Origin: Buddleja alternifolia
Taxonomy: Eukaryota > Streptophyta > Magnoliopsida > Lamiales > Scrophulariaceae
Length of the DNA: 64,000 nt
Direction of reading: 5' to 3'
Assembly: GCA_019426215.1 (NCBI GenBank)
Contig: CM033391.1
Coordinates: forward strand, 20,510,708 to 20,574,707
Shown: positions 22,050 through 33,931 of the stretch, one piece after another
Layout of the letters: each line of letters starts with the position of its first letter
Position numbering within the stretch: the first letter of the stretch is position 1
Position numbers and translations under genes: made by a program
Notes under the pieces: generated by a model
Database searches by the model: none
What the model was told of the DNA's origin: nothing
What the model saw: only the letters and a program-made list of their open reading frames with translations

Positions 22050-23827
22050 TTTTGACACAGAGAGAGAGAGAGAGATATAAAACTGCAAAAAATAAAGAAA
22101 GATTAAATTAGGTGATTATATTGTACTCCAAGCAAAAAATAAGGAATTTGATTTATGACTTGACTCTCATTATATTTTTTAATTTATTGCACTCCCATTA
22201 CAATAATCGAAAATCTCGTTGGAAAGATTTCGTAGTGAGCTATTGAGTTCTTATAGGAATACGGTGAGTTGCAACCCTTTGATGATATATAGCTCACTAA
22301 ATTTATTAAAGTGGCAATCCTTGACAGTCTTGTCAAACAAGCAGTTTAATCTTAATTTGGCTCATAGATCATGAGATTTCAATCCTTTAACGATGTATAG
22401 GTTGTGATTTATCTGAACTTGGGCCAATCAACTCCTATCAATCTAACAATTGAATCCCACCTTGCAATCTTTTAATGATATATGACGATATATGGGGTGG
22501 AATTTGCTTCTATTCACTTAGGAAGTCCGAATGTATATCTTGGTGCATAACCCCGACCAACTGGGACGATGCCGTGCACCAGATATAAATCCATCTTTCC
22601 TAAGTTTGATGGAGAGTTGGGCAATCCAATTGCCTTTTAGAAACTTAGTATTGTTTGGTTGGGAGAATTTTGATTTGTTAATTAGTCTCACTTTGCACAT
22701 TTACCATTTTTATTGCGCTGACATGCATGTATAAAAATAATAAGAAAATGCCTTGTAATTTTACCACACATGCTTTCCATGGACTTATCTAGATTGAACC
22801 AAGCAAATGTGTCAATTAGGGTTCATGGGGACTATAAGATATGCACCTATCATCTAACTTCGGGTTCCAAGGTCCAAGCAGATCTTCTATCTCCAAGGCT
22901 CTAATCTAATAATTACATAGAAATGCAACCTATACATAAATCTATGAAAAAATCAAAATTCAAACTGTGGAGTTCAAACTCTGGCCCAATACAACCCAGA
23001 TAATAAAAATCCAAAGCACAAAAACCTAGTCCATGGAAGGCATCTCACTGATCATGCATCAAAGCAATAAATAAACTGATAATCATTATGTTGGCTTTCT
23101 TTCAAAGAGAAAAAATTAAAATCAAATTTTAATCTAATTATATGAATTTTGAAAAATAATAAGAATTAATCTAAATCCAATTGAAGATTAATACACAGTT
23201 AATCCTATTTATCTTTAAATCCAATTTAAATTCAAGTATTTGTTTCCCAAATATTAATGAATTAATTCAAAATAAATTCGTAAGTCTCGGATCAACTATA
23301 ATTTCAAATCTAATTTAAAATTAAGTATTTTATTATAAAATTAATTCCAAATCAGTTTTAAAAATTTCAATTTTAATAAATTAACAATTAATTTTATTAA
23401 AAATTAGGTTGACCAATGGGTCGCGTTGGTAATCCACCCGATGGATCACCCCCCCACCCAATGGGTCGAATTTAAAAATCAGTTATATGTGGACTGCTCC
23501 ACAGCCCACAGAGACCATCTTCTAGGCGGACTGTTAACACGTCGGCGACTCCCCTAGTCAATTTCGTGTAATTTTTCAAATCCTTAATTTCATATTCATG
23601 TGTAAATTCAAAAATATATTAAAAATTGATTCATCTTTCAATAATTAAATCAATTAAAGATTAATTTAATTTTCCAAGAATCCAGATTTAATTTTCCAAA
23701 TTTACATGAAATTAACTATTTAATAAAAATGTCAAGTTGACTTTTCATGAACATCAAATTGCCAACATAACAAAAAAAAAAAAAGCATAAAAATCATTAA
23801 ACGCCTTAAAGTTGGCTCTGATACCAC
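22050..23827 (-). other. C1 5' leader with primer site
   Basis: Noncoding, about 1.78 kb, between the 5' LTR and gag. It has the tRNA-Met primer site at its LTR end, a (GA)n run at 22062-22075, a GC-richer patch with GACCCATTGGGT-like repeats (about 23410-23540) and AT-rich stretches. Three copies of a motif like CAATCCTTTAACGATGTATA lie near 22267, 22379 and 22465. C4 has an equally long leader, so length is a family trait. Confidence 0.65.
23814..23826 (-). other. C1 primer-binding site (initiator tRNA-Met)
   Basis: The complement reads TGGTATCAGAGCC, matching the 3' end of plant initiator tRNA-Met, one base inside the 5' LTR end. Confidence 0.9.
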
Positions 23828-25495
23828 TTTTGTGAATCTTGGTTCATGCGCAGTGGAAAAGAAAAAATATTCGGATTCACAAACAGAACACTTTTGGGAT
23901 TCAATAATTTTTATAAACTAAACAAGAAACGAAAAATACATCTACACCAACCTCGATGTAGCGTATAACTTTCTTGATCTATAGTACCAACAGCAACCCC
24001 GAGCTACCTCTAGATTATCACGCCCGAAATAATCCGGAAGAAAAATCTACCTCCTTTGCACCTTGTGAGGCCGACGGCTAGAGAGGAGAGGCAGAGAAAG
24101 TTTTCTCTTCTTTTAGTTGTTGTGTTATGTCTTAGTTTTTCACTTATGTGTATTTATAAGATGATGGGCTAGGAATTAATTAAATCCCCAAGCCCATGTT
24201 CTTGGTTATACACACCTATGAGCAGTGTAAGTGGGCTAAGTTGACTTTCAACTCAGTTCACTTTTAATTAAGTACTCCAAATATTAATCTAAAAACTTTA
24301 ATTAGTAATAAACTAAATTCAATATCTAATTAATAATTTAGTCTTAGAAGACTAAATAAAAATTTAATCTAATTATTATTTACTTTTATATTTATTCCGA
24401 TTAATTAAATAAATAAATTTCTTTGCTCATATAATTAATTTGTTCATCAAATGATAAATTATCCGAATAGCGTTATCTTCAACTAGAGATTCTCTTCACT
24501 AATTTCCTTGAAAGCCCGACTCTCTAGATTCGTCTCGTTTGGCAATGGGAGGATACCAAAGAATGTGGATATCACATAGTCAGTCTCGTGGACCCACACA
24601 GAGACCCATTCGAGAATAAAATGATTTGATCAATACGAACCTTTAGATCACAAGTACCATGTGTGTAAGCCCGTCAATGGATTATCCCGATCGAGTGAGA
24701 GTCATAGTATATGTCAAACTCATAGAACTCGATGTTGTGCATTATTAATCATAGCAAAATGAAATTTCCAAACTACTCCTCGTGTTCCACACAAGTTAGT
24801 TTATCTGCTTTGACCAAAGACTTGTCATTTCATTTATCTATGATAACACATGACATTTTTTCATTTACTATTTGAGACAATGAATCCCATTTTGACAGTC
24901 AACGAACAATTGCTCCTTCCCACTTAGACTGCACTTCGAGGTTGACCCCCCATAAGAGTTAAATGAGTCTGACTACTCTAATGTTGAGTCTAGTGTCACA
25001 AGTACAATATTCGTGACTCCTTGGGTCTAACGCTCACACACAGTATTGTGATCAGTAATCCAATCATTGACAGTCACCGAGTAAATACCTATGTGATTGG
25101 ATTACAGTGAGGCGTGTTCGAATATGTCAATTCCATTGACATATCTACGGCACAAGCTTCCACTAATACATAGTGACCGACTGACACTCTTTGTCAAAGC
25201 CTATGTCATACAAGTTGAGTCATAATGCCCAATTAATTAAGACTCTTCGACTTCCGAACCTGTTTTGAGTAATCAATGACTTGACGCTTCAAGTGTCCCT
25301 CTCCTTAATCCTTAAGGAGTAGTAGGTCTCTCTTGATTACTTTGGACTTATATGTTCAATATTTTCTAATGTCATTAAGATTTATGTGAACAAATATAAA
25401 TTGCCTTTTATTCCATAATAAGAGTTCCTACAACATAAAGGAAATAGCCCTATACAATCTATTTTCTTGTTGGAATCGAGGGCATAATCCTAACA
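23828..25495 (-). repeat. C1 5' LTR (1668 bp)
   Basis: Partner of 16076-18164 without the MITE. In element orientation it starts TGTTAGGATTATGCCC. At the inner end it reads TTTTGTGAATC where TGTTGTGAATC is expected, so the terminal CA has mutated. Confidence 0.9.
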
Positions 25496-25500
25496 TGATG

Positions 25501-26150
25501 TGGATGCCAAGTGTTATTTTTTGGACCATTGTAATATATCACAATGTAGAAGCATTCTATATATTGACCTAATCAAGAAGGATGAACTTGAGACAGGAAA
25601 TAACAAAGGATTTTTGAAGTTGTGAACAATGAAGGTATGAGAATGGAAATGATAAAATCTGTCGAGATGAATATTTCAACATGAACATGGAACAACCAAG
25701 GCTTTATGATGTTACATCTGCACCAGGTCGTGAGGGTGATATTTTGAATGAGCCAATGTCTATGAAAAATATCCTCCATCAAGTTAAATATCAATAGCCT
25801 CTGCCTTACTCTAAACTGAAAATCTCCACGCTTAGATTTAGATGATGTTGTCGATCATTGTGAACCACTAGCTACTGATGCCATTTTTAAAGCCTTCAGT
25901 GTTGTTGATGGTTTAGATATTGGGATCAGACAGGAATTTAGAAACAAGATGGAGGTGAAAACTATGATAATTAACGCTTCTTTGAAATCTTGTTTCGATT
26001 TTTACATAGTAAGGTCAACAGCAAAACTATTTGTGGTGAAGTGTAAAGTCGAGGATTGCAAGTGGGCTATGCATTTGGGAAATGTCGTAGGCTCCTTGCG
26101 AACTTATCGTAACATCCATACATGCTCTTCTAGTTTTGTGGATAAGTGAG
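25501..26150 (+). pseudogene. MULE transposase: N-terminal region and MuDR DNA-binding domain (truncated)
   Basis: The clearest frame (about 25841-26149) reads LDDVVDHCEPLATDAIFKAF, later LDIGIRQEFRNKMEVKTMII, then FDFYIVRSTAKLFVVKCKVE, DCKWAMHL and RNIHTCSSSF. This is the pattern of the MuDR-type DNA-binding domain at the N-terminus of Mutator-like transposases: an F-x-nK-x-E-v-k start, the C-x4-C-x-W core and a terminal H-T-C. An earlier exon-like stretch (25496-25640) joins the left half before C1. The gene is cut at 26150 by C2; the catalytic DDE domain is not in the window. It is broken by stops before 25841. Confidence 0.72.
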
Positions 26151-26970
26151 TGTTGTGAATCCAGGTTTATGCTTAGCGGAAACGTAAATACATATCCGGA
26201 TTCTCAATCGGATCACTTTTGAGTTTTAATAATTTTATAATTTTTGAAAATTAACAAGAAGATGAAATCAAATTTCATCTCATCACTAACCTTTTGATTT
26301 GATTCAAAAACTTGATCTTCCGAATAGTAGTAATTGATTAACTCCTGCCTCTAGATATCACGCCAGAAGAAGTTTGAAGAAAAATCCACCACCTTAGCAC
26401 TCCTAGAGGGTGACGGCTACACAAGGGGAGGAGAGACATTTTTCTTTTCTTCTTTCTTTGCTGTGAAGTTAATTGTGAGAGAGTTGGGTTTTTTGAACTA
26501 GGTAGTTAGGTGTATATAAGGAGTGATGGGCTCAGAATTAACTAACTCTTGAGCCCATCGGACTCCTTATTTACACGCCTATACACGCCCCCATGCATCC
26601 ATTATTAGGCTAAGTTGACTTTCAACTTAGTCTAACTATTAATTAAATCTAACATAATTTAATCTAATTATAATATGATATTAATTAATAATCATCTAAA
26701 TTAAATAAACCAATTATTAATTTAGAATAGGATGAATATAATAAATAAATCTATTTATTTATTATTATTAGTTTATTTCTATTAATCCAATAAATCAAGT
26801 AAATTAATGTATTCATAATAAACACATGTTATTATTCATTATTAATTTATTTTCATTAGTCAAATTAATCAAATAAATTAATTTGCTCATCAAATATCAA
26901 ATTAACTAATTTATGTATTTGACAACGACAGAATTTTCTAGCTCAATTCCTTTCAAGCGTGACTCTCTAG

Positions 26971-28875
26971 TGTTAGGAATTTCATGTTAGATGTTTTGAT
27001 GATGACAAGATAGGATTTTGTGTTAGACCCCAAAAATGTAAGTTCATGTTTTCATAGAAATATTGTATAAGCGTTTGAAAGTTTACTTATTTGGTTAGAC
27101 TTGTAATTTTTGTCTTTATAGATTTTAGACTATGTGATACCAAATCACAAATAGAGTTCTGTGTGAGTCTATTAAGTGATGAAGTTGAAGATCAGCATCT
27201 GAAATCAAAAGAAGATGAAGATTTGTTCCAAGCGTCCGTCAAGCGATCACTATTCACGCGTACTATTCAAGCGCTCACTATTTAAGCATTACTATTCACG
27301 CGTAACTATTCAAGCGCTCAAGCGTGAAACGCTCACTTTTCAAGCGTCACTATTCAAGTGAACAGTATTCAAGCGCTCGGAGTTTCAATCGTCACTATTT
27401 AGATGAACAGTGTTCAAGCGCTCAAAAGTTCCAAGCGTATTATTCAGATGAACAGTGTTCAAGCGCTCAAAACTTCAAGCGTTACTATTCAGATGAACAG
27501 TATTTTCAAGCGCCAACTGAATAGTGTTACTATTAAGGAGTTACTATTCAAGAATCACTATTCAAGCGCCCAACTGAATAGTCTACTATTTATGTGAACA
27601 GTTTGGCGTCTTGTGAATAGTGCTACTATTCAAGCAATTATTTCCAACGAAAATAAGACAAGATGCATTAAAAAAATGGATAAAGTGCATTAAAGTATGA
27701 GCACTACAATATGGGCAAACTACCTTTTTGACCAAGACTATTAGATTCCAAAAACCAAGAACATATCTGACTATTTAATATTGCCAAATGTCAGGAATGT
27801 TAGAGACAAGGAATGTTTAGGGAAACGCGCTCCAAATTGTGTCCAACGGACAAAATTCCAAGAAACATAAATAGTACCCTTTCAGCAAAAACAAAAGGTG
27901 GTGACAAGCGTGACACTATTGAAAAGAGACCGAGATCACACGCTCATATACACTGAAAAAGGTCCAAACTTTGCTGATATTATTTGAGAGAAAAAGCTTA
28001 GAAACTTCATAGCCGAAATCCTTCAAGCCTCTCAAATACATTCCAAAAACAGTCACCAATATCTCAAACCCCTTTTGGAAGACCCTACATTACTATTGAG
28101 ATATCCTCAAGTTGTTTGAACTTTCCAAAACCAAACAAAGCCATTACAAAACCTTCCAACATCTTTCGTCTGAGTGAGAAAGTGTGTTGACCTACAAGCA
28201 CCATTTTTGTGTGGAAGAAGATCTCTACTGGAGCTGAAATCTGTGTGACCAAGGAGTTCCGAGATCAAGTGCAACTTGCATTATTTCTGGGTGAAAGAAG
28301 CAAGGGGATAGAAGATCTTTAGTGGAGCTGAAATCTGTGTGACCAAGGAGTTCCAAGATCATATCCAACCTCTCTCTATTTTGTAGAAGTCTCTGTGTGA
28401 CTCTTCGATAATCATCATAGTGGAAAACCTCTCTGATAAAGGGAGAAGAAGGACGTAGCTGGGATTACATCACCCAGTGAACCTTACAAATATCTTGTGT
28501 CATTTACTGTTTTGTTGTCTTACATTATACTGTCATATTATATCTTGAAAAGGGATTTAAACTAATAAGCGACTAATTGGTTAAAATGAACGCTAAGCTA
28601 TAAAAACATTTCCGCTGTGCTAACCCTGATTTAGTGACTAAACTCTGCCCTACTTTGGTAAGTGTTGAAATCACCGAATCCAAGTTAACTTTTCTCAAGC
28701 GCCTGAAACTAGCGCTTAAGTCATCATCCCTCAAGCGCCACACCCAGCGCTTAAAGTTTTCCGAGCGTTCAAATACTTCACAGTAATACGAAAGTTTTTA
28801 GAAGTCGAAAAAGACTTCAGGGTTTATTCAACCCCCCCCCTTCTAGACCCTTTCGTATACCACTTGGGACCAACA
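26971..28875 (+). mobile_element. Sirevirus-like solo LTR (1905 bp) in the C2 LTR
   Basis: Begins TGTTAGGAATTTCATG and ends GGGACCAACA, as in LTR A and LTR B. It is flanked by a perfect 5-bp target duplication, TCTAG (26966-26970, 28876-28880). No internal sequence is present, so it is the product of LTR-LTR recombination. The host C2 sequence is continuous once it is removed. It is longer than LTR A and B, mainly because of a repeat array at about 27225-27590. The promoter palindrome TGTCCAACGGACA is intact at 27840-27852. Confidence 0.95.
27225..27590 (+). repeat. AAGCG / ACTATTCA repeat array inside the solo LTR
   Basis: The motif CAAGCG(C/T) occurs about a dozen times, alternating with ACTATTCA and GAACAGT. 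From about 27350 to 27505 there are about four tandem units of 45-46 bp of the type AGATGAACAGTGTTCAAGCG. LTR A and LTR B have only scattered AAGCG words at the equivalent place. It is not a coding region, although the repeats leave open frames. Confidence 0.8.
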
Positions 28876-29987
28876 TCTAGGTTCGTCTCAATTGGCATTG
28901 GGAGAAAACCAAGGATGTGAGTGTCACCTAACCAGTCTCATGGACTCACATCGAAACCCAATTGAAATGAATAGATCAATACGAATAGTTAAGTGACAGA
29001 CACCCTGTGAGTATAAGCCTTTCACTGTAACATCTCGATCGAGTGAGAGTCAAGGATTGTGTCAAACTCACAGGACTCAATGTTGTGCTCAATGAATCAT
29101 AGTAAGATGAAATTACTAAACTACCCTTATGTACCATACATAAGTTATTTCTCCTACTTTCGCCAAAGACTTATAATTTCATTTACCTACGATCGCACAG
29201 GATGTTAAATCGTTTACTACTCAAGACAGTGAATCCCCTATTGGCAATCACCAAACAATTGCCACTTGTCCTTCTGAACCGCACTTCAAGGTTGATTCCA
29301 CCAAAGGGTGAAATTAATCTAATAACTCGTTTAGTGTCACAAGTCCAATCTTTCATGAATCCTCAGGTCTAAGGCTCGTGCAGACTATCGTGACCAGTAA
29401 TTCAATCATTGACAGTTAACAAGTAATTACCCATGTGATTGAATTATGAAAAGCCGTGTTCGAATATATGAATTCCAATGATATATCTATGGCACAAGCT
29501 CCCACCATATAAAGTGACCGACTGACACTCCTTGTCAAAGCTTTCGTTATACAAGTCTGGTCTTAATACAACAATTAAGACTCTTTAACTTGCAAACTCC
29601 AGTTGAAGTAAACAAGGAACCGATACTTCTAGCATCCTTCTCCTCGAACCATGAGGAGTAGAAGCTCCTCTTGATTATTCGGGAATTATTTGTTCAATAC
29701 TTATATAAATGCCATCAAGATTGATATGAACAAAATAAATGCCTTTATTAATAAATCAGAGTTTGTACAATATAATGTTTTGAATCGAACCTGCGGATAA
29801 AATTTTTAATCGATTCACATAGCCCGAGATTCAATTCAGGTTTTTGATAATCTCGTAATCACAGAAAGGATATCAAGAATAGGTGGTAATATAATTACCT
29901 TTTTCGATGAAAACAAAGGCCTAGCCTTTTTGAAGAGAAGCAATGGATCGTTCCTTATTATAGATAATCACGCAAAAGATGACCTTC

Positions 29988-32136
29988 TGTCATGACCCAA
30001 AACCTCACTTTTCATTAAATCACACATTAGCATAAATACATGCATTTTGGTAGAGTGATAATTTTCGTTAATTAGACTGTACAATTTATTCAATTTTCGC
30101 GATTCGTACTCGACCCTAAATATTCTACTATTTGGTCGAATAACTAAATATATATATATAGATACATAGATGGCTAGATAAATAAATGCATGTATATATG
30201 CCATATAGAGTAAATAGAATATAAGAGTGCTAGTGTCTTACCTTGCTGCATCACCTCCATACGTGGCAACCTAAGTGCATGCTTACCTTTCTTTTGCTCA
30301 TTCCTATTGAAACATCATCTCATTTTCACCCTCACACACCGCCTGAAAATTCTCAAAAACAAAAAAAACAAAAATTCAGTCTTGCTATCTCACCTCAACT
30401 ACAAGAAAAGCTAAAGAAAGAAAATCAAATAGGAAGAAGCATCATCCTTTCTTATTCCTCTCATAAGGTATATAATAGCTAACTCTCATAGTATGTATGT
30501 ATGTTTGAAGTGAAGTGAAGTATGTTGATATTTTAGGTGTATAATACCTTGAAGACCTGAATTTGAATGTATTCTAGCATGTATATATATATATTAGTCA
30601 AATTGTTTGACACCCAGTCTACAAGATTTCAGTTTCTGCAGTTAGATTTTAAAGCCGTAAGTAGGTACCTACACGTACGATTTTGATTATGTCAAATTTT
30701 ATGGATAAACTTGATTGTCTCTTGAACATCTCTGTAAAATTTCGTAAATATTAGAGTTCTGTGGATTTTTCTAAAAATCGTTGAACAAAATCGCCAGTCT
30801 GTTCGGCGGAAGTGAAATTGTTACTGTTTTGAAGGTTTTTCGTGTACATAGAAATTTTGCTTTACTCTAAACTTTTTACAGTAGCTGTATACATATGTTA
30901 TGGAGACTTCATATAAATTTCGGAATGTTTCAGTAAACAGGGGATTTTACACGAATATTTGAATATAAGGTGTCTGTTCTAAAACAAATCTGTTGGGACA
31001 GCTGTTTCGTTAATCGAATCCCCAAAGTGACAAGGAAATTAAATCTGGAATTACTATGTCATATTAGTCAATGTGTTATATCAAAGGTAGTTATGCATTT
31101 TGATGTGTTTAATAGGTCGAGATTCCAATAGAGGAGCTGAAAACGCCATCTAGACGAAGATACCTCGACGAACCACTATTTGTGAGTATAATTGGATGAC
31201 TTGATAATTGACTCATCCATTGTTTGATTGATATGTCTAAATGACTTCTTTATTTGTCTATTTGTGTGATTGGGAAGCTTACGGTGTTATGAACGTGGTT
31301 ATATGATGATTGAGTGATGGAAACGAATATGGTGAATATAATTCATTGTGTAATATATGTGAACTACATGAACTTTAACATGGTGGAAATGTTGTTGATG
31401 ATATGATGATGAAAATGAGATACATGATATGAAAATGCATTCATCATAGATAAGAGGTTCTGTTATGGCTGTTATTAACCTTGAGCCATGTGTTAAAGAA
31501 ATTCCAGTAAAACTGGACCACAGAGTACCGTACGGCCATCCGAGTTCACTGAACTCCCATGTGTTATATGAATTATAGAGTGCCATGGCCATTATCGTGA
31601 TCACGAACTACTCTTGGTTATAGCAGACCATTAACAGGAAAAGAAAATGAGTAAGCACGTGCATCATGTGTTCTGAATGATAGGAATTGAATGGGAAATG
31701 ATTATGATTGATGTTCTTATGTGACTTCAAATGATTGATTGGTTGCTGATTTTTATGTGTTTATGGGATGTTAAATATCTCGTTACTTGATTATACTTGC
31801 TGAGTTTGCGACTCACCAAACGCAATGTTGTTTTTTTTAGTGTTGTAGATAGTATCGATCCGTGAAGTTGTGTACATAAAGCTGAAGCATGGATCAAAGG
31901 TCGGCTGGCTAGTTTTCAAGTCCTTCTCCCTCAGCTCATCATTTGCATATCATATAGGGCTTCTTTTGGTCGCTTGTAAAGGATAATTCCTAGATGTGTA
32001 TATATTTTCCCTATGTTCATGTGTGAAAGTTGTGAAACTAGCAAAGTTTGATGCTTCTGCTTGTATATGATCGTCGAATGGGTAAAATATAAATGTGTGC
32101 TTTTATTCTCTATGTATTTCGGGTAAGGGTGTTACA
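29988..32136 (+). repeat. G1 5' LTR (2149 bp)
   Basis: TGTCATGACCC...GGGTGTTACA, followed by the primer site. It contains TATATAATAG near 30469-30478 as a possible TATA element. It carries a run near 30043-30110 (CGTTAATTAGACTGTACAAT) that recurs inverted at 33215-33260. Confidence 0.93.
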
Positions 32137-32141
32137 TTTAG

Positions 32142-32154
32142 TGGTATCAGAGCC
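32142..32154 (+). other. G1 primer-binding site (initiator tRNA-Met)
   Basis: TGGTATCAGAGCC begins five bases after the LTR end (32136). Standard for chromoviruses. Confidence 0.9.
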
Positions 32155-32244
32155 CGGGTAAGGGTTTTGTAGACAGCAACATGACATGTGCATCATCATT
32201 TTATGTTATATGTTGGCATAAATAACCATCTGTGTAACATCTTA

Positions 32245-33044
32245 GGCAAAGCATTGCGAGTCAACAAGCACGTGTACTAAATGATGAGCATAGTTTCCAT
32301 AGAGGGGAAGGATCAGCCGACCTAGAGTCTCATTCATCTCATCCACCTCCACCACTTGGGCCTAGAGCTGGTAATTTTGTGTATCCACAATACATACCAG
32401 TACACGGCCCTGAATCACGTGAGCGGAGGTATGACAAATTAAGAAAAATGGGAGCCGTTGATTTTTTGGGTACTACTAATCCAACAAAGGCAGAGACATG
32501 GTTAAAACAAACTGAGAGAGTTTTCCATTTGATGCAATGTACTCCAGAAGAAAAATTCGACTACGTAGTATCACTCCTTCAGGAAGATGCATATGCTTGG
32601 TGGGAGACTATACCTGATAGCACTGCTCCGCCACCTATATTGACATGGAATGACTTCCTTAGGGAATTTCATGACGCGTACGTGCCAGAAGTATACAAGG
32701 ATCAAAAAGAAAAGGAATTTCTTGAACTTCAGCAGGGGAATATTTCAGTTGCTGAGTATGAAGTGCTGTTTAATCAACTTTCTCATTATGCCCCACATAT
32801 GATAGCCACAGAAAAGAAGAAGTGCACCAGATTTGAATCCGGACTCCGATTTACTATCCGAAACCGTATCACGCAAACCGATTTAGAGTCTTATAGCAAG
32901 CTAAAAGCAGCAGCAATTCGTTCAGAGAAATTAGATTCAGAGTCCAAAAACTTTCAACTTAATAAGAAGAGGCAAAACGAGAACACTGGTGGATTTAGGG
33001 ACAAAAAGGCATTTACCTTACCTTCACAAAGAGGTAATAATTTT
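32245..33044 (+). pseudogene. G1 sense partial gag
   Basis: An open frame from about 32245 encodes the N-terminal two-fifths of a gypsy gag (VYPQYIPVHGPESRERRYDK, AETWLKQTERVFHLM, AYAWWETIPDS, EFLELQQGNISVAEYEVLFN). No clear ATG is visible at the start. It ends where inverted LTR begins at about 33045; the open frame runs on to 33137 in unrelated sequence. It lacks a short FPSSSK stretch present in the inverted copy. By eye it differs from the inverted gag at about a dozen residues in 215, more than the two LTRs differ from each other. Confidence 0.85.
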
Positions 33045-33327
33045 CCACTTATGGAGGTGATGCAGCATGGTAAGACACTAGCACTCTTATATTCTATTTA
33101 CTCTATAGGGCATATATACATGCATTTATTTATCTAGCCATCTATGTATCTATATATATATATATATTTAGTCATTCGACCAAATAGTACAATATTTAGG
33201 GTCGAGTACGAATCTCGAAAATTGAATAAATTGTACAGTCTAATTAACGAAAATTATCACTCTACCAAAATGCATGTATTTATGCTACTGTGTGATTTAA
33301 TGAAAAGTGAGGTTTTGGGTCATGACA
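33045..33327 (-). repeat. Inverted LTR 5' fragment inside G1 (283 bp)
   Basis: The complement starts TGTCATGACCCAAAACC at 33327 and runs to the CACCTCCAT block of the LTR. It matches the first ~285 bp of the outer LTRs with a few substitutions. It is directly preceded, in the minus direction, by the purine tract of the inverted copy (complement of 33328-33347). Confidence 0.92.
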
Positions 33328-33349
33328 ATCCTCTCCCCCTTTTTTTCAA

Positions 33350-33931
33350 AATTTCGTCCTCGAAATTTGTACCTGTATCGCTAAATAACCACGGATACTG
33401 TTCTCTCATGTGTTGTTCTGTCTCCCAAGTTGCTTCTTGTCTCGAATGATTCTTCCATAACACTTTCACCAATGGAATTGTTCTATTTCAAAGCTACTTG
33501 TCTTTGTGGCCTATGATTTCCATCAGTTCTTCAACATAACTTAAATTATCAGAAATCTCAATTGGATCATCTCAAAGAATGTGAGAAGGATCGGATCTGT
33601 ATCGGCGAAGCATGCTAACGTGGAATACATTATGAATCTGTGACAACTCTGGTGGCAATGCCAGACGGTAAGCTAATGGACCAACTCTTTCAAGTATCTC
33701 GTAAGGGCCAATGTAACGAGGAGATAGTTTACCTTTCTTGCCAAATCTGAGAATACCTCTCCAAGGAGAAACACGTAAGAACACTTTTTCACCAACCTCA
33801 TATTCCATTTCCCGTCTGTGTTGATCAATATAACTCTTTTGTCTATCTTGGGCTGCCTTTAGTCGATTTTTGACAATTTTCACTTTTTCAACGGTATCTT
33901 GAATCAAATCTGGTCTTTCTAACAACCGCAT
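33350..33931 (-). pseudogene. G1 integrase C-terminus and chromodomain (inverted)
   Basis: The GPY/F-type integrase tail is clear (LSPRYIGPYEILERVGPLAY, IHNVFHVSMLRRY). The frame continues through a TGA at about 33570 into a chromodomain-like stretch with IPLVKVLWKNHSRQEATWET and MREQYPWLF, and ends in TNFEDEIL before the purine tract. The chromodomain holds two more stops. Chromodomains direct integration to marked chromatin; this pattern fits the Tekay/Del branch of plant chromoviruses. The assignment to that branch is inference from motif style. Confidence 0.82.

Larger units (their letters stand above)
16076..25495 (-). mobile_element. Complete Ty1/copia element C1 (TNT1-94-like), minus strand
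   Basis: On the plus strand the LTRs begin TGTTGTGAATC and end CCTAACA, so in element orientation they run TGTTAGGATTATGCCC...GATTCACAACA. The 5' LTR is 23828-25495 and the 3' LTR 16076-18164. A primer site for initiator tRNA-Met (TGGTATCAGAGCC, complement of 23814-23826) lies next to the 5' LTR and a purine tract (GTGGGAGAT) next to the 3' LTR. A perfect 5-bp target duplication, TGATG, flanks the element (16071-16075, 25496-25500). gag, integrase, RT and RNase H pieces are present in copia order, but broken by many stops and frameshifts. It inserted into the MULE transposase fragment. Confidence 0.93.
26151..29777 (-). mobile_element. Copia element C2: one LTR only, in two pieces
   Basis: From 26151 (TGTTGTGAATCCAGG) the sequence resembles the C1 LTR in the same orientation (for example the GGATCACTTTTG block), then runs to 26970. 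It resumes at 28881 (GTTCGTCTCAATTGGCATTGGGAG), matching C1 LTR positions near 17203 and 24523, and goes on to 29777, where C3 begins. No C2 internal sequence is in view; the rest must lie beyond the right edge, outside all nested insertions. It is related to, but clearly diverged from, the C1 family. Confidence 0.8.

Noticed and set aside
27346..27505. CRISPR-like array (regular repeats with short spacers)
   Set aside because: The units are contiguous tandem repeats in a plant LTR; there are no unique spacers and no cas genes, and the organism is a plant.
27324..27597. Overlapping open frames encoding repeated YSDEQCSSAQ-like peptides
   Set aside because: They are translations of the 45-bp tandem repeat inside a solo LTR, with no start context or conservation outside the array.
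29968..30204. Small ORF at the G1 LTR start, repeated at 33144-33449 and 37969-38223
   Set aside because: It recurs only because the LTR start recurs three times; the peptide has no recognisable domain and breaks at indels between copies.
32142..32154. Possible tRNA gene fragment (TGGTATCAGAGCC)
   Set aside because: It is the retrotransposon primer site next to the LTR; no cloverleaf follows. The same applies to 23814-23826 and 44447-44464.
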